Source of the DNA: Patulibacter americanus DSM 16676
Lineage (GTDB): Bacteria; Actinomycetota; Thermoleophilia; Solirubrobacterales; Solirubrobacteraceae
Reading direction: 5' to 3'
Assembly: GCF_000420025.1 (NCBI RefSeq)
Contig: NZ_ATUD01000015.1
Location: 24,210-88,209, forward strand
Length of the DNA stretch: 64,000 nt
The position numbers and the translations under genes were made by a program. Below the pieces are notes generated by a model that was not told where the DNA came from, searched no databases, and saw only the letters and a program-made list of their open reading frames with translations. Positions 1 to 7,471 of this stretch are shown here, one piece after another (position 1 is the stretch's first letter; each line of letters begins with the position of its first letter).

Positions 1-1662
1 GACCTGCGCCGGCAGCCCCAGCAGCGGCGCGGGGTCGAGCACCCGGGTGGCCCACGCGGGCAGCTCGCTCGCGCGGACGAACCGCGGCGGCAGGCCGTCG
101 GCCACGAGCGCGGGCGTCGTCAGCCACAACGTGCAGTGATCCGTCGTCACGAGCGGCTCGCCCGGGGCGACGCGGACGGGGCGCGCGCCGCCGGGGTGGG
201 CGACGTCGGCGACGTCCGCGGCCTCCGCCGCCTCGCCGGCGTCCAGGTCGAGCACGAGCGCGTGGAGCTCGCCGGTCAGCACGAGGGCGCCGCCCTCCAC
301 CGACAGGTGCCCGTCGAAGGGCGCGACCAGCGTGAGCGGCGCGCGCGTCACCAGGTCGACCCCGAGCGCGACGTTCACGGGCTCGTCGCGGCCCAGCGCC
401 GACGCACGGGTCAGCCGCCCCTCGCCGTACGGCGTGACCACGACCCCGCCGTCCGCGTCCCGGGCGGCCGCGGTCAACGCCCGCCGCTCGACACCGGGCC
501 CGTCCGTCAGCCAGTCGCCGTCCCACAGCGCATCGCCGTCGTGGCCCAGCCGGACGACCGTCGGCGGCCGCGCGTCGAACGCGGGCGCCAGCGCCACGGC
601 GTCCGGAAGGGCCGCGGGTCGCTCGACGGGGCGGCCGAGGGCCAGCCGGATCGCGGCCGTCATCGTCCCCGCGTCCTGTGCCGCCGGCACGGCGAACATC
701 GCCCACTCGTCCTCGAGCGCGGCCGCCGCGTAGTCGTTCGTGGGGTCGACCGCGAGCTGTTCCTCGCCGCTGACCACGAGCGTCGCGCCGCGCAGCACGA
801 TCAGCGGCCACAGCGCCGCGATCTCCGCGTCGGTCAGGCCGACCTCGGCGTCGAACGCGGCGATCAGTGGCAGCACCGCGAGCGGCCGGGCGGGCTCGCG
901 GGCGAAGACCCAACTGCACGCCACGGCGAGCTCGGCGACGCGCCAGCTGACCATCGCGTCGCCGAAGTCGATGATCCCCGACACCCGGAGCGCGCCGACC
1001 GCGCCGCGCTCGGCCACGAGGTTGTCGGCCGTCAGGTCGCCGTGCACGGGGCCGACGGGCAGGGCGTCGCGCACCGGGTCGAGCGCCCGGCGGACGCCGA
1101 CCAGGGCTTCCTCCAGCCGCGCGCGCCGCTCCGGGTCCCGCACGACGTGCAGGCGCTCCGCGACGACGGCCTCGCCGCGGCGCAGGTCCCACTGCAGCGC
1201 GCGCTGGAGCCCCGGGTGCTGCAGGCCGGCGAGCGCGACGACGACCCGGCCCGCGAGCCGCCCGACCCCCTCGAGCGTCGGACGCGCCGGGCTGCCGTGG
1301 TCCGCGAGCGGCCGGCCGGGCAGGAAGGTCAGGAGCCGGAGCCCGTGGGCGACGCCATCGATCTGAACCCCGACGACGTCCGTGCCGTCGCGGGCGGGCA
1401 AGGGACGGGGCGTCGCGTGCCCGTGCTCGGCCAGGTGGCGCATCACGAGGTTCTGGGCCGCGATCTCGGCCGGCGCGAACGCCGGGTTGCTGACCTTGAG
1501 CAGGAACCGCTCGCCGGCGTCGGTGGTCAGCAGGACGTTGCGGTCCTGCTGGCTGCCGAGCTCGACACCCGTGCCCTCCACACCGAAGTGCTCGCGCGCC
1601 CAGGCGAGCGCCTGCTGAACGGTGACGGCGGGGCGGGGCAGGCCGGTGCTGACGGGGTCCAT
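1..1662 (-). CDS. APH-type kinase with degenerate M23-like domain; N-terminal part of a probable kinase-aminotransferase fusion (cut by window edge)
   Basis: The frame is open from the ATG at 1662 to the left edge, so the gene is partial (about 553 residues visible). Residues about 20-330 form an aminoglycoside-phosphotransferase/choline-kinase-like domain: the catalytic loop reads HGDLTADN near residue 207 and the metal-binding IIDFGD near 231. After it, from about 400, comes a stretch (NVALGVDL, VAPFDGHL) resembling the M23 peptidase-like domain of known three-part proteins that run kinase, M23-like domain, class III PLP aminotransferase. The aminotransferase part would lie outside the window. 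In eukaryotes separate proteins of these families (hydroxylysine kinase and phospho-lyase) phosphorylate an amino alcohol and then eliminate phosphate, so an amine or amino-acid catabolic role is inferred. A GGAG lies 4 bases before the ATG. It diverges from an Lrp-type regulator, its likely controller. Confidence 0.82.
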   Translation of the reverse strand, partial: MDPVSTGLPRPAVTVQQALAWAREHFGVEGTGVELGSQQDRNVLLTTDAGERFLLKVSNPAFAPAEIAAQNLVMRHLAEHGHATPRPLPARDGTDVVGVQIDGVAHGLRLLTFLPGRPLADHGSPARPTLEGVGRLAGRVVVALAGLQHPGLQRALQWDLRRGEAVVAERLHVVRDPERRARLEEALVGVRRALDPVRDALPVGPVHGDLTADNLVAERGAVGALRVSGIIDFGDAMVSWRVAELAVACSWVFAREPARPLAVLPLIAAFDAEVGLTDAEIAALWPLIVLRGATLVVSGEEQLAVDPTNDYAAAALEDEWAMFAVPAAQDAGTMTAAIRLALGRPVERPAALPDAVALAPAFDARPPTVVRLGHDGDALWDGDWLTDGPGVERRALTAAARDADGGVVVTPYGEGRLTRASALGRDEPVNVALGVDLVTRAPLTLVAPFDGHLSVEGGALVLTGELHALVLDLDAGEAAEAADVADVAHPGGARPVRVAPGEPLVTTDHCTLWLTTPALVADGLPPRFVRASELPAWATRVLDPAPLLGLPAQV

Positions 1663-1717
1663 GGGTCTCCGGGCGGTCGTGCGGGGGCGTCGGAGGGGAC
1701 GACGCGCGTCGCCGCTG

Positions 1718-1723
1718 ATCGTA
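1718..1723 (-). promoter_or_regulatory. Candidate -10 element of the kinase-fusion gene
   Basis: On the minus strand the hexamer reads TACGAT, a good actinobacterial -10. The -35 region expected 17 bases upstream falls at about 1741-1746, at the edge of the dyad at 1746-1785, so a regulator bound there could block or contact polymerase. No clear -35 hexamer is visible. Confidence 0.4.
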
Positions 1724-1745
1724 GGGCACCCACGCCGTATCGCCA

Positions 1746-1785
1746 ACGAATCTGCAGCGATTCCGCCGCGGAACTGCGGATTCGT
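1746..1785. promoter_or_regulatory. Long inverted repeat between divergent promoters; candidate Lrp operator
   Basis: Arms ACGAATCTGCAG (1746-1757) and CTGCGGATTCGT (1774-1785) are complementary at 11 of 12 positions, with a 16-base spacer. The dyad sits between the Lrp gene and the kinase-fusion gene and covers the expected -35 regions of both. Lrp/AsnC proteins bind extended dyads and commonly control the divergent neighbour, so autoregulation plus control of the kinase gene is the natural reading. Binding itself is inferred. Confidence 0.6.
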
Positions 1786-1813
1786 CCGCCTTGAGCGCCG
1801 TCATACTGCGGGG

Positions 1814-2284
1814 ATGGCCCCCGACGACCGCCCCGACGACGGCCTCGACGCGATCGACCGCCGGCTCCTGACGCTCCTGCAGGAGGACGGCCGGCTGCCG
1901 TACTCCGACCTGGCGGCGGACACCGGGCTCTCCTCCGGCGCGGCGCGCGCCCGGGTGCTGCGGCTGCAGGAGCGCGGGATCCTGCGCATCGTCGGCGTAA
2001 CCGATCCGCTCGAGCTCGGGTACCGCAGCATGGCCATGCTGGCCGTCTCCGTGGAGGGGGACGTCGACGCGGTGGCCGACGCCCTCGGCGCGCTCGACGC
2101 CGTCATCTACCTCGTCGTGGCGGCCGGGTCGGCGGACCTCCTCGTCGAGGTGATCGCGCCCGACACCGACGCCCTCTACGACGTGGTCAACCGGCAGATC
2201 CGGACGGTGCCGGGCGTGCGGGGCATCGAGACGTACTCCTACTACCGCACCCACACGCACCGGTTCACCTGGGGCACCCGCTAG
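1814..2284 (+). CDS. Lrp/AsnC family transcriptional regulator
   Basis: This 156-residue protein has the standard Lrp layout. An N-terminal winged helix-turn-helix (about residues 8-60, opening LDAIDRRLLTLLQEDGR) is followed by an alpha-beta RAM ligand-binding domain (about 70-150) ending in ETYSYYRTH. The family senses amino acids or related small molecules and binds DNA as dimers or octamers. The ATG at 1814 is chosen because the homology begins right after it. Only a CATACT element at 1802-1807 precedes it, so the transcript may be leaderless. It diverges from the kinase-fusion gene across a 40-bp dyad. Its TAG stop overlaps, within the palindrome CTAG at 2281-2284, the stop of the convergent hydrolase gene. 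Confidence 0.9.
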   Translation: MAPDDRPDDGLDAIDRRLLTLLQEDGRLPYSDLAADTGLSSGAARARVLRLQERGILRIVGVTDPLELGYRSMAMLAVSVEGDVDAVADALGALDAVIYLVVAAGSADLLVEVIAPDTDALYDVVNRQIRTVPGVRGIETYSYYRTHTHRFTWGTR

Positions 2285-3396
2285 TCGACCCCGAGCGCCC
2301 GCACGACCTCCTCGGCCTGCGCGATCGCCTCCTCCTGCCAGGGTCGCAGCGCGTGGGCGGGCGAGTGCTCGAAGCCGACGGCGAACGGGTCGACGACCCC
2401 CGTCGGCCGGCCCGAGAGCGCCTCGAGCACCGCGAGCGCGCAGAAGGGCGCGTGGACCGGCGAGTAGCCGCCCTCGTGGGTGAGCACGAGGTGACCGTCG
2501 CAGACCTCGGTCGCGATCTCGACGAGCCGCGCGGCCATCAGGCCGAAGCCCTCCGAGCCGACCGTCATGCACCCCAGCGGGTCCAGGGGACTGGCGTCGA
2601 ACCCGCTGCAGACCATGATCAGCTCGGGCGCGAACGCCGCGATCGCCGGGGCCACCACGCGGTCGATCGCCGCGAGGTACGCGCCGTTCCCGGAGCCTGC
2701 GGGCAGCGGCACGTTGATGCAGGAGCCCTCCGCGCCCGGGCCGCCGGTCTCGGACACGTCGCCGCTGTCCTGCGGGAACAGCCGCTCCTGGTGCAGCGAG
2801 ATCGTGAGCACGTCCGGGTCGTCCCAGTAGATGGACTGGGCGCCGTTGCCGTGGTGCACGTCGTAGTCGACGATCGCCACGCGGCGGGTCCCGTATGTCG
2901 CCCGCGCGTGCTCGATCGCCACCGCCACGTTGTTGAACAGGCAGTAGCCCATGCCGGTCTCGGCGACGGCGTGGTGCCCGGGCGGCCGCACGAGGGCGTA
3001 GGCGTTGTCCGCGGCGCCCGTGAGCACGTGGTCCGTCGCGGCGATCGTGCCACCGGCCGCCAAGGCCGCGATCTCGTACGAGCCGGGGCCGAACGGCGTG
3101 GTACCGTCGCCGCCGTCGCCGCCCGCACCGTCGCTCTCGGCCTTGATGCGATCGACGTGCGCGGCGGTGTGCACGCGCAGCAGCTCGTCGCGCGTGGCCG
3201 GGCGGGCGCCCACCCGCGTCAGCTCGTCGAGCATCCCGGAGACCTCGATCAGGCCGGCGATGCGCGACTTGGACTGCGAGGACTCGAACGCGTGGTACGG
3301 CTGCGACATCCCGCCCGAGGGGTAGATGCCGATGTGGGTGCCGGTGTCGTGCCAGGCGTAGCGCTCGTGCCAGACGTAGCCGGTGCGACGGGTCAT
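2281..3396 (-). CDS. Histone deacetylase family hydrolase (class II / acetylpolyamine amidohydrolase-like)
   Basis: The 371-residue protein carries the zinc-dependent deacetylase signatures: RPPGHHAV near residue 139, VDYDVHHGNG near 175, GFDAS near 260 and an EGGY loop near 305. Bacterial members deacetylate acetylpolyamines, acetylated amines or other small acyl-amides, or sometimes protein lysines. The substrate here is not deducible from sequence. The start overlaps the stop of the upstream sodium symporter gene by ATGA, so the two are translationally coupled. That points to an imported acylated compound being cleaved in the cytoplasm. A LacI-type regulator diverges upstream of the operon. 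Confidence 0.88.
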   Translation of the reverse strand: MTRRTGYVWHERYAWHDTGTHIGIYPSGGMSQPYHAFESSQSKSRIAGLIEVSGMLDELTRVGARPATRDELLRVHTAAHVDRIKAESDGAGGDGGDGTTPFGPGSYEIAALAAGGTIAATDHVLTGAADNAYALVRPPGHHAVAETGMGYCLFNNVAVAIEHARATYGTRRVAIVDYDVHHGNGAQSIYWDDPDVLTISLHQERLFPQDSGDVSETGGPGAEGSCINVPLPAGSGNGAYLAAIDRVVAPAIAAFAPELIMVCSGFDASPLDPLGCMTVGSEGFGLMAARLVEIATEVCDGHLVLTHEGGYSPVHAPFCALAVLEALSGRPTGVVDPFAVGFEHSPAHALRPWQEEAIAQAEEVVRALGVD

Positions 3397-4928
3397 AGGG
3401 CGGGCTCCAGGTTGGGGGATGCGGAGGGCGAGGGCGGACCGCCCGCGCCGGCGGGGGACTCGGCGTCGACGCTCGCGAAGAGCTCGTCCACGCGGCGGCG
3501 CTCGGCCTCGGGCGTCGGCACGAGGTACGCGCAGGCGACGTAGAGGGCGAGGTTGACGATCAGCCCGACGACGCCGGCCGTGAGGCCCTCGAGGCCGGGG
3601 ATCGAGGTCGGGTACTGCCACTGCAGGATCGCGGCCGTGAGGAAGCCGCCGATCATCGAGACCGTCGCGGCGGTCGCGTTGCCGCGGCGCCAGAAGATCC
3701 CGAGGAACAGCGTCGGTGCGAGCTGCGAGATGCCGGCGTAGGAGATCATCGCCAGCTCCACGAGCCCGGAGCTCGTGCGGGCGGTCGACACAGCGAAGAT
3801 CGCCGAGAGCAGCACGAACAGCGCGACCGCGACCTGCCCGACGCGCGGGCTGTCGATGCGGCGCCGGCGGATCACGCCGACGATGTCGTTGGCGGTCTGC
3901 GCGCCGAGGGCCTGCAGGTTGGCGCCGACGTTGCCCATCGTCGCCGCGACGACGCAGACGCCGGCGATCGTGACCGCGACGGGGCCGATGGCGTCCGCGA
4001 CGAGGAAGAAGACGGCGTCCGGCGCCTCGGCCACCCCCGGGAGGGTCGACGCGGCGATCGCCATCAGGCAGATCGCGGAGCCGAAGACGAACATGAGCGG
4101 TGCGGCGCGGACCGCGGCGCGCTTGATCGTCTCGGGGCCCTTCGACGCGAAGAGACGCACGAAGATGTCGGGCCAGCACCAACCGCCGAGCGTGCCCGTG
4201 AGCACCAGCGAGAAGTAGTAGAGCGCGCCGGTCGCGCTGCCCGGTCCGGGGATGGTGAAGAACGACTCCTCCGGCCGGCCGAAGCCGTGCCCGTTCGTGA
4301 GCAGCCAGGTCACCATGCCGAGCAGCAGCAGCGTGCCGAGCACGTAGGCGACGAGGCCCTGGACCATGTCCGAGATCACGAGGCCGCGGGCGCCCATCCG
4401 GACCGTCCACAGCTGGCGGAGCACGATCACGGCGATGCCGATGTAGACCGCGTCGGACGCGTCGACCCGCCCGAAGGAGAGGTACGAGAAGACGAGCGTG
4501 AGCGACTGCATCCCGAGGACGATCCACGGGAACGACGCGACGATCCCGATGATCGCGGCGACGACGCGCACGGTGGTCGAGGAGTAGCGCAGGCCGAGCA
4601 GGTCGGCCTGGCTGCGGAGGTCGTGCTCGCGGCCCCACACGTGCACGGGGCGCGCGAGGAAGTACATGAGGACGACGGCCAGCAGCGAGTACGGGACGAA
4701 GTAGAACCCGATGACCCCGGACGCCGCGGCGAGCCCGGCGAACGAGATGAACATCGTGCCCGGGTACCACGTGTTGACGAACGCCATCATCGAGAACCAG
4801 GGCCCGAAGGACCGGGCCGCGGTGGCGTACTGGCTGAAGGTCTCGCCGGAGCGCTTCGTGCGCTCGAGGACGACGACGATCACGACGAAGAGCAGCGCGA
4901 CGCCGCCGTAGCCGAGGACCATGCTCAT
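3393..4928 (-). CDS. Sodium:solute symporter (SSS family)
   Basis: The 511-residue protein shows about 13 hydrophobic segments and an SSS-like course, with an early aromatic stretch (VNTWYPGTMF) and a charged C-terminal tail rich in Pro, Ser and Ala. SSS carriers use the sodium gradient to import sugars, amino acids, carboxylates or polyamine-like solutes; the specificity cannot be read here. The ATG at 4928 overlaps the stop of the small upstream membrane protein (ATGA, 4925-4928), and the gene's stop overlaps the start of the deacetylase-like hydrolase (ATGA, 3393-3396). The three genes therefore look like one uptake-and-cleavage operon. A nearby ATG at 4922 is a weaker alternative start. 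Confidence 0.9.
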   Translation of the reverse strand: MSMVLGYGGVALLFVVIVVVLERTKRSGETFSQYATAARSFGPWFSMMAFVNTWYPGTMFISFAGLAAASGVIGFYFVPYSLLAVVLMYFLARPVHVWGREHDLRSQADLLGLRYSSTTVRVVAAIIGIVASFPWIVLGMQSLTLVFSYLSFGRVDASDAVYIGIAVIVLRQLWTVRMGARGLVISDMVQGLVAYVLGTLLLLGMVTWLLTNGHGFGRPEESFFTIPGPGSATGALYYFSLVLTGTLGGWCWPDIFVRLFASKGPETIKRAAVRAAPLMFVFGSAICLMAIAASTLPGVAEAPDAVFFLVADAIGPVAVTIAGVCVVAATMGNVGANLQALGAQTANDIVGVIRRRRIDSPRVGQVAVALFVLLSAIFAVSTARTSSGLVELAMISYAGISQLAPTLFLGIFWRRGNATAATVSMIGGFLTAAILQWQYPTSIPGLEGLTAGVVGLIVNLALYVACAYLVPTPEAERRRVDELFASVDAESPAGAGGPPSPSASPNLEPAL

Positions 4929-5152
4929 CGGTCCTCGCCCCCGGCGTCGAGGTGGTGGATCAGCGCCACGCTGAGGACGACCGCCAGGCCGGCGAGCAGG
5001 AAGTAGGCGAGGCTGATCGTCGCGTTCCCGTCGGCGAGCCACCACTGGATCGGCGGGAAGAGGAGCACCACGGCGTCGAGGACGCCGATGGCGACCATGG
5101 CGCGCTGGGTGCGTGGCGGGCGGCGGCGGGTGGGTGGGGCGTCAGGGGGCAT
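4925..5152 (-). CDS. Small two-helix membrane protein, DUF3311-like symporter partner
   Basis: The 75-residue protein has a basic N-terminus (TRRRPPRTQR) and two hydrophobic helices separated by a short polar turn (WWLADGNATIS). Small two-helix proteins of the DUF3311 and DUF485 types often sit directly upstream of SSS transporters and are thought to be accessory subunits. The position and ATGA coupling with the symporter fit this. The match to DUF3311 is by general pattern only. A GGAG lies about 9 bases before the ATG at 5152. Confidence 0.7.
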   Translation of the reverse strand: MPPDAPPTRRRPPRTQRAMVAIGVLDAVVLLFPPIQWWLADGNATISLAYFLLAGLAVVLSVALIHHLDAGGEDR

Positions 5153-5240
5153 GGCGGGTCTCCGGGCGGGGCCGCGGGGCGCGGCGGACGGGGCGCTGAT
5201 GCGCCGTGCTGGTGCGGCGCTGGCGCGCCTTGTGGGCTGG

Positions 5241-5258
5241 GCCCGGAACGTTCCGGGC
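5241..5258. promoter_or_regulatory. 18-bp perfect palindrome; candidate LacI-family operator
   Basis: GCCCGGAACGTTCCGGGC is a perfect palindrome with a central CG, the hallmark of LacI/PurR-type operators (core GGAACGTTCC). It lies in the 202-bp space between the symporter operon and the divergent LacI-type gene, about 90 bases before each start. It most likely mediates repression of the hydrolase/symporter operon and possibly of the regulator itself. Confidence 0.65.
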
Positions 5259-5339
5259 AACCCGCGGCACAGAGTGCCCGCTGTCACGCACCGTGTCAAC
5301 CCCGGATCGCGGCGGACCGCGCCGCCGACCCCCCGGCCG

Positions 5340-5345
5340 TACGAT
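5340..5345 (+). promoter_or_regulatory. Candidate -10 element of the LacI-type gene
   Basis: TACGAT ends 9 bases before the ATG at 5355. Transcription would start at about 5352-5354, giving an essentially leaderless mRNA. No Shine-Dalgarno sequence precedes the ATG, which agrees with this. Confidence 0.4.
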
Positions 5346-5354
5346 GCGACGGCG

Positions 5355-6374
5355 ATGTCCCGGTCCCGCGTCACCATCGTCGACCTCGCGCGCGAGCTCG
5401 GGATCTCGAAGACGACGGTCTCCGACGCGCTGCAGGGTCGGGGCCAGGTGGCGGACGCGACGCGCGAGCGGGTCCGCGCCGCGGCGGAGCGCCTGGGCTA
5501 CGTCCAGAACCGGGCCGCCCGCAACCTGCGCACGAGCCGCGTCGGTGCCGTGGGGCTGCACGTGCCGCCCGTGGTGCGCGAGTTCTCCTTCTACATGGAG
5601 TTCGCCTTCGGGGCCGTGCAGGGGGCCGCGGCGCTGGACACCGACCTCGTGCTGTTCGCCCGCGACCCGGACCACACCGCCGGGCGCCCGTTCGCCGTCG
5701 ACGGGGCGATCGTCGTCGACCCGCTCCCGGACGACCCGATCGTCCGCCGGCTCAAGCAGCAGGGCGTGCCCGTCGTGACCGTCGGGCGCTGCCTCGGGGA
5801 CGACCCGCCCGTGGTCGACGCGACGATCGAGGCGACGCACTCCGCCCGGGCCCGCGAGGTCCTCGACGACCTGTGGGCCGCGGGACGCCGACGCCCCGCG
5901 TTCCTCGGCTCGGACGCGCTGTTCTTCTCGTCCTGGGCGTTCGACGTGCGCGCCGCCTACCTCGGCTGGTGCGCCGACCGCGACGTGGAGCCGCGCCTGG
6001 ACGACGTCGCCGTCACCGCCGGCCCCGACGAGGTCCGCCGCACCGTGGAGGAGCTCGTCGACGCGCCGGGGGTCGACGCCCTCGTGTGCGCGCCCCAGGG
6101 CTTCGCCGGCCGCGCCCGCGGCATCCTCGCCGCGACGGGCCGCGACGTCACCGCCGGCTTCGACCTCGTCTCGCTCGTCGGGGACCCCGCGACGGAGCTC
6201 GGCGACCCCGCCATCACCGTCGTCGATCCCACCCCGTTCGCGTTCGGCGAGGAGGCCGCGGCGCTGCTGGGCGAGGTGCTCGCGGGCACGACGGGGGGCC
6301 CCGTCGCGCGGTTCCACGAGGCGCGGATCCGCCAGTCCGACGCGCTGGCCGCGGCGCTGGGGCGCGCGGACTGA
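5355..6374 (+). CDS. LacI family transcriptional regulator
   Basis: The 339-residue protein opens with a LacI helix-turn-helix and hinge (VTIVDLARELGISKTTVSDAL, residues about 5-25, then the conserved RVRAAAERLGY). A periplasmic-binding-protein-like effector domain fills about residues 60-330. LacI regulators bind palindromes with a central CG and release them on sugar or other small-molecule binding. The divergent deacetylase/symporter operon and the 18-bp palindrome between them make it the local repressor. Gene order does not reveal the effector, probably the imported substrate or its product. Confidence 0.92.
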   Translation: MSRSRVTIVDLARELGISKTTVSDALQGRGQVADATRERVRAAAERLGYVQNRAARNLRTSRVGAVGLHVPPVVREFSFYMEFAFGAVQGAAALDTDLVLFARDPDHTAGRPFAVDGAIVVDPLPDDPIVRRLKQQGVPVVTVGRCLGDDPPVVDATIEATHSARAREVLDDLWAAGRRRPAFLGSDALFFSSWAFDVRAAYLGWCADRDVEPRLDDVAVTAGPDEVRRTVEELVDAPGVDALVCAPQGFAGRARGILAATGRDVTAGFDLVSLVGDPATELGDPAITVVDPTPFAFGEEAAALLGEVLAGTTGGPVARFHEARIRQSDALAAALGRAD

Positions 6375-6469
6375 GGGATCGGGACCGGGGACGCCGACGG
6401 GCAGCGTTCCGCCCGGGCGGCGTCTTCCGGCGGCGTGGGAGGGCGCCCCGAAGCGGGTAGCCGGGGCCC

Positions 6470-6883
6470 ATGACGTCCTCCTCCCCCGTCCCCGACGGCT
6501 TCGCGCCCCTGCCCGACGCCGGCGCCTTCGTCGACCACGTCGGACCCGTCTTCGTGCGCGAGGCGGACGGCGTCGTCGGGGTGCGCGTCGAGGACCGGCA
6601 CCTCAACGCCGCGGGCACGGCGATGGGCGGGTTCCTCGCCACCCTCGTCGACGTCTCGATCGGCCGGGCGGTCCGGGCGAACGCGGACGGCGAGGCCGCC
6701 GTCGCCACCGTGTCGCTGACCACGGACTACCTCAAGCCCGGGCCGGCCGGCGCGTGGCTCGAGGCCCGCTGCGAGGTCGAGCGCCTCGGCGGCAGCCTGG
6801 CGTTCGTCGACTGCTCGCTGCGCGCGGACGACGACGAGATCGTGCGGGCGCGCGCCGTCTTCGCGGTGCGCACCGAGGACTGA
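6470..6883 (+). CDS. PaaI-type hotdog-fold thioesterase
   Basis: The 137-residue protein has the single hotdog domain of PaaI/YbgC-like acyl-CoA thioesterases: a helix containing the catalytic-type aspartate (GGFLATLVDVS, near residue 58), then strands such as TVSLTTDYLKP and the acidic C-terminal strand. In most relatives the helix is preceded by HGG; here the histidine is replaced by methionine (AMGGFL), so substrate or rate may differ. It probably hydrolyses acyl-CoA or aryl-CoA thioesters in the cytoplasm. It stands alone, with no clear operon partner. Confidence 0.85.
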   Translation: MTSSSPVPDGFAPLPDAGAFVDHVGPVFVREADGVVGVRVEDRHLNAAGTAMGGFLATLVDVSIGRAVRANADGEAAVATVSLTTDYLKPGPAGAWLEARCEVERLGGSLAFVDCSLRADDDEIVRARAVFAVRTED

Positions 6884-7005
6884 AGGGCCGACGAGGCCCC
6901 GTACGTGCGGCGCCGGCCCGGCCCGTCCCGGGGTAAGGCCTCGGCGCCGCCGATCCGCACCGTTCGCCCGATGTGGGACGGGGCGCCGCAGGCCAGGATC
7001 GACGC

Positions 7006-7350
7006 ATGGTCTTCCGCTCGTCCCGTCCCACCGGCCGCCGCCTTCCCGACGCGCAGGGCCCGCTCGAGCTGCGGGCCGCCCTGCCCGCCGACGGCGCCGC
7101 GCTCCGTACGGTCGCCCAGCGCGACAGCCGTGCGCTCCCGGAGGGCCCGCTGTTGCTCGCCGAGGTCGCCGGCATCCCGATCGCCGCGATCGCCACCCGC
7201 ACCGGAGAGACGGTCGCCGACCCGTTCTGGCCGACGACGGCCGCGGTCGCCGCGCTGCGCGACGCGGCGGGCGACGTGCGGCCGGAGCGCCCGGGCCCGC
7301 GGGGGCGCCGGGCGGCGCGCGGCGTGCTGCGCCGCCGCCTGTCCCACTGA
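7006..7350 (+). CDS. Small hypothetical protein, acetyltransferase-fragment-like
   Basis: The 114-residue product begins MVFRSSRP. Its middle (ALRTVAQRDSRALPEGPLL, then LLAEVAGIPIAAIATR and ETVADPF) resembles the first strands of a GNAT fold without the acetyl-CoA loop. The tail is arginine-rich. From memory, small proteins with this pattern recur in Solirubrobacterales, with no assigned function. An in-frame GTG at 6973 would add 11 residues, but the ATG at 7006 follows an AGG-rich stretch and fits better. Confidence 0.6.
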   Translation: MVFRSSRPTGRRLPDAQGPLELRAALPADGAALRTVAQRDSRALPEGPLLLAEVAGIPIAAIATRTGETVADPFWPTTAAVAALRDAAGDVRPERPGPRGRRAARGVLRRRLSH

Positions 7351-7471
7351 GCGCCACGGGGCCATTGGGGCGAACGTGCCCCCCCCCCGCGGCCGTGGCA
7401 CTCGGCAGAGCCGGTACGCGTCTGCACGGTCCGCTGGGCCGACGCGTACCGCCGCAGCGGACCGCCCGGGG

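Noticed and set aside
136..1794. Long plus-strand open frames across the left end
   Set aside because: They are antisense shadows of the kinase gene; their residue make-up is Arg/Gly/Ala-rich and shows no domain.
4287..5006. Long plus-strand frame opposite the symporter gene
   Set aside because: A His/Asp/Glu/Arg-rich antisense shadow with no recognisable fold; the minus-strand symporter is clear.
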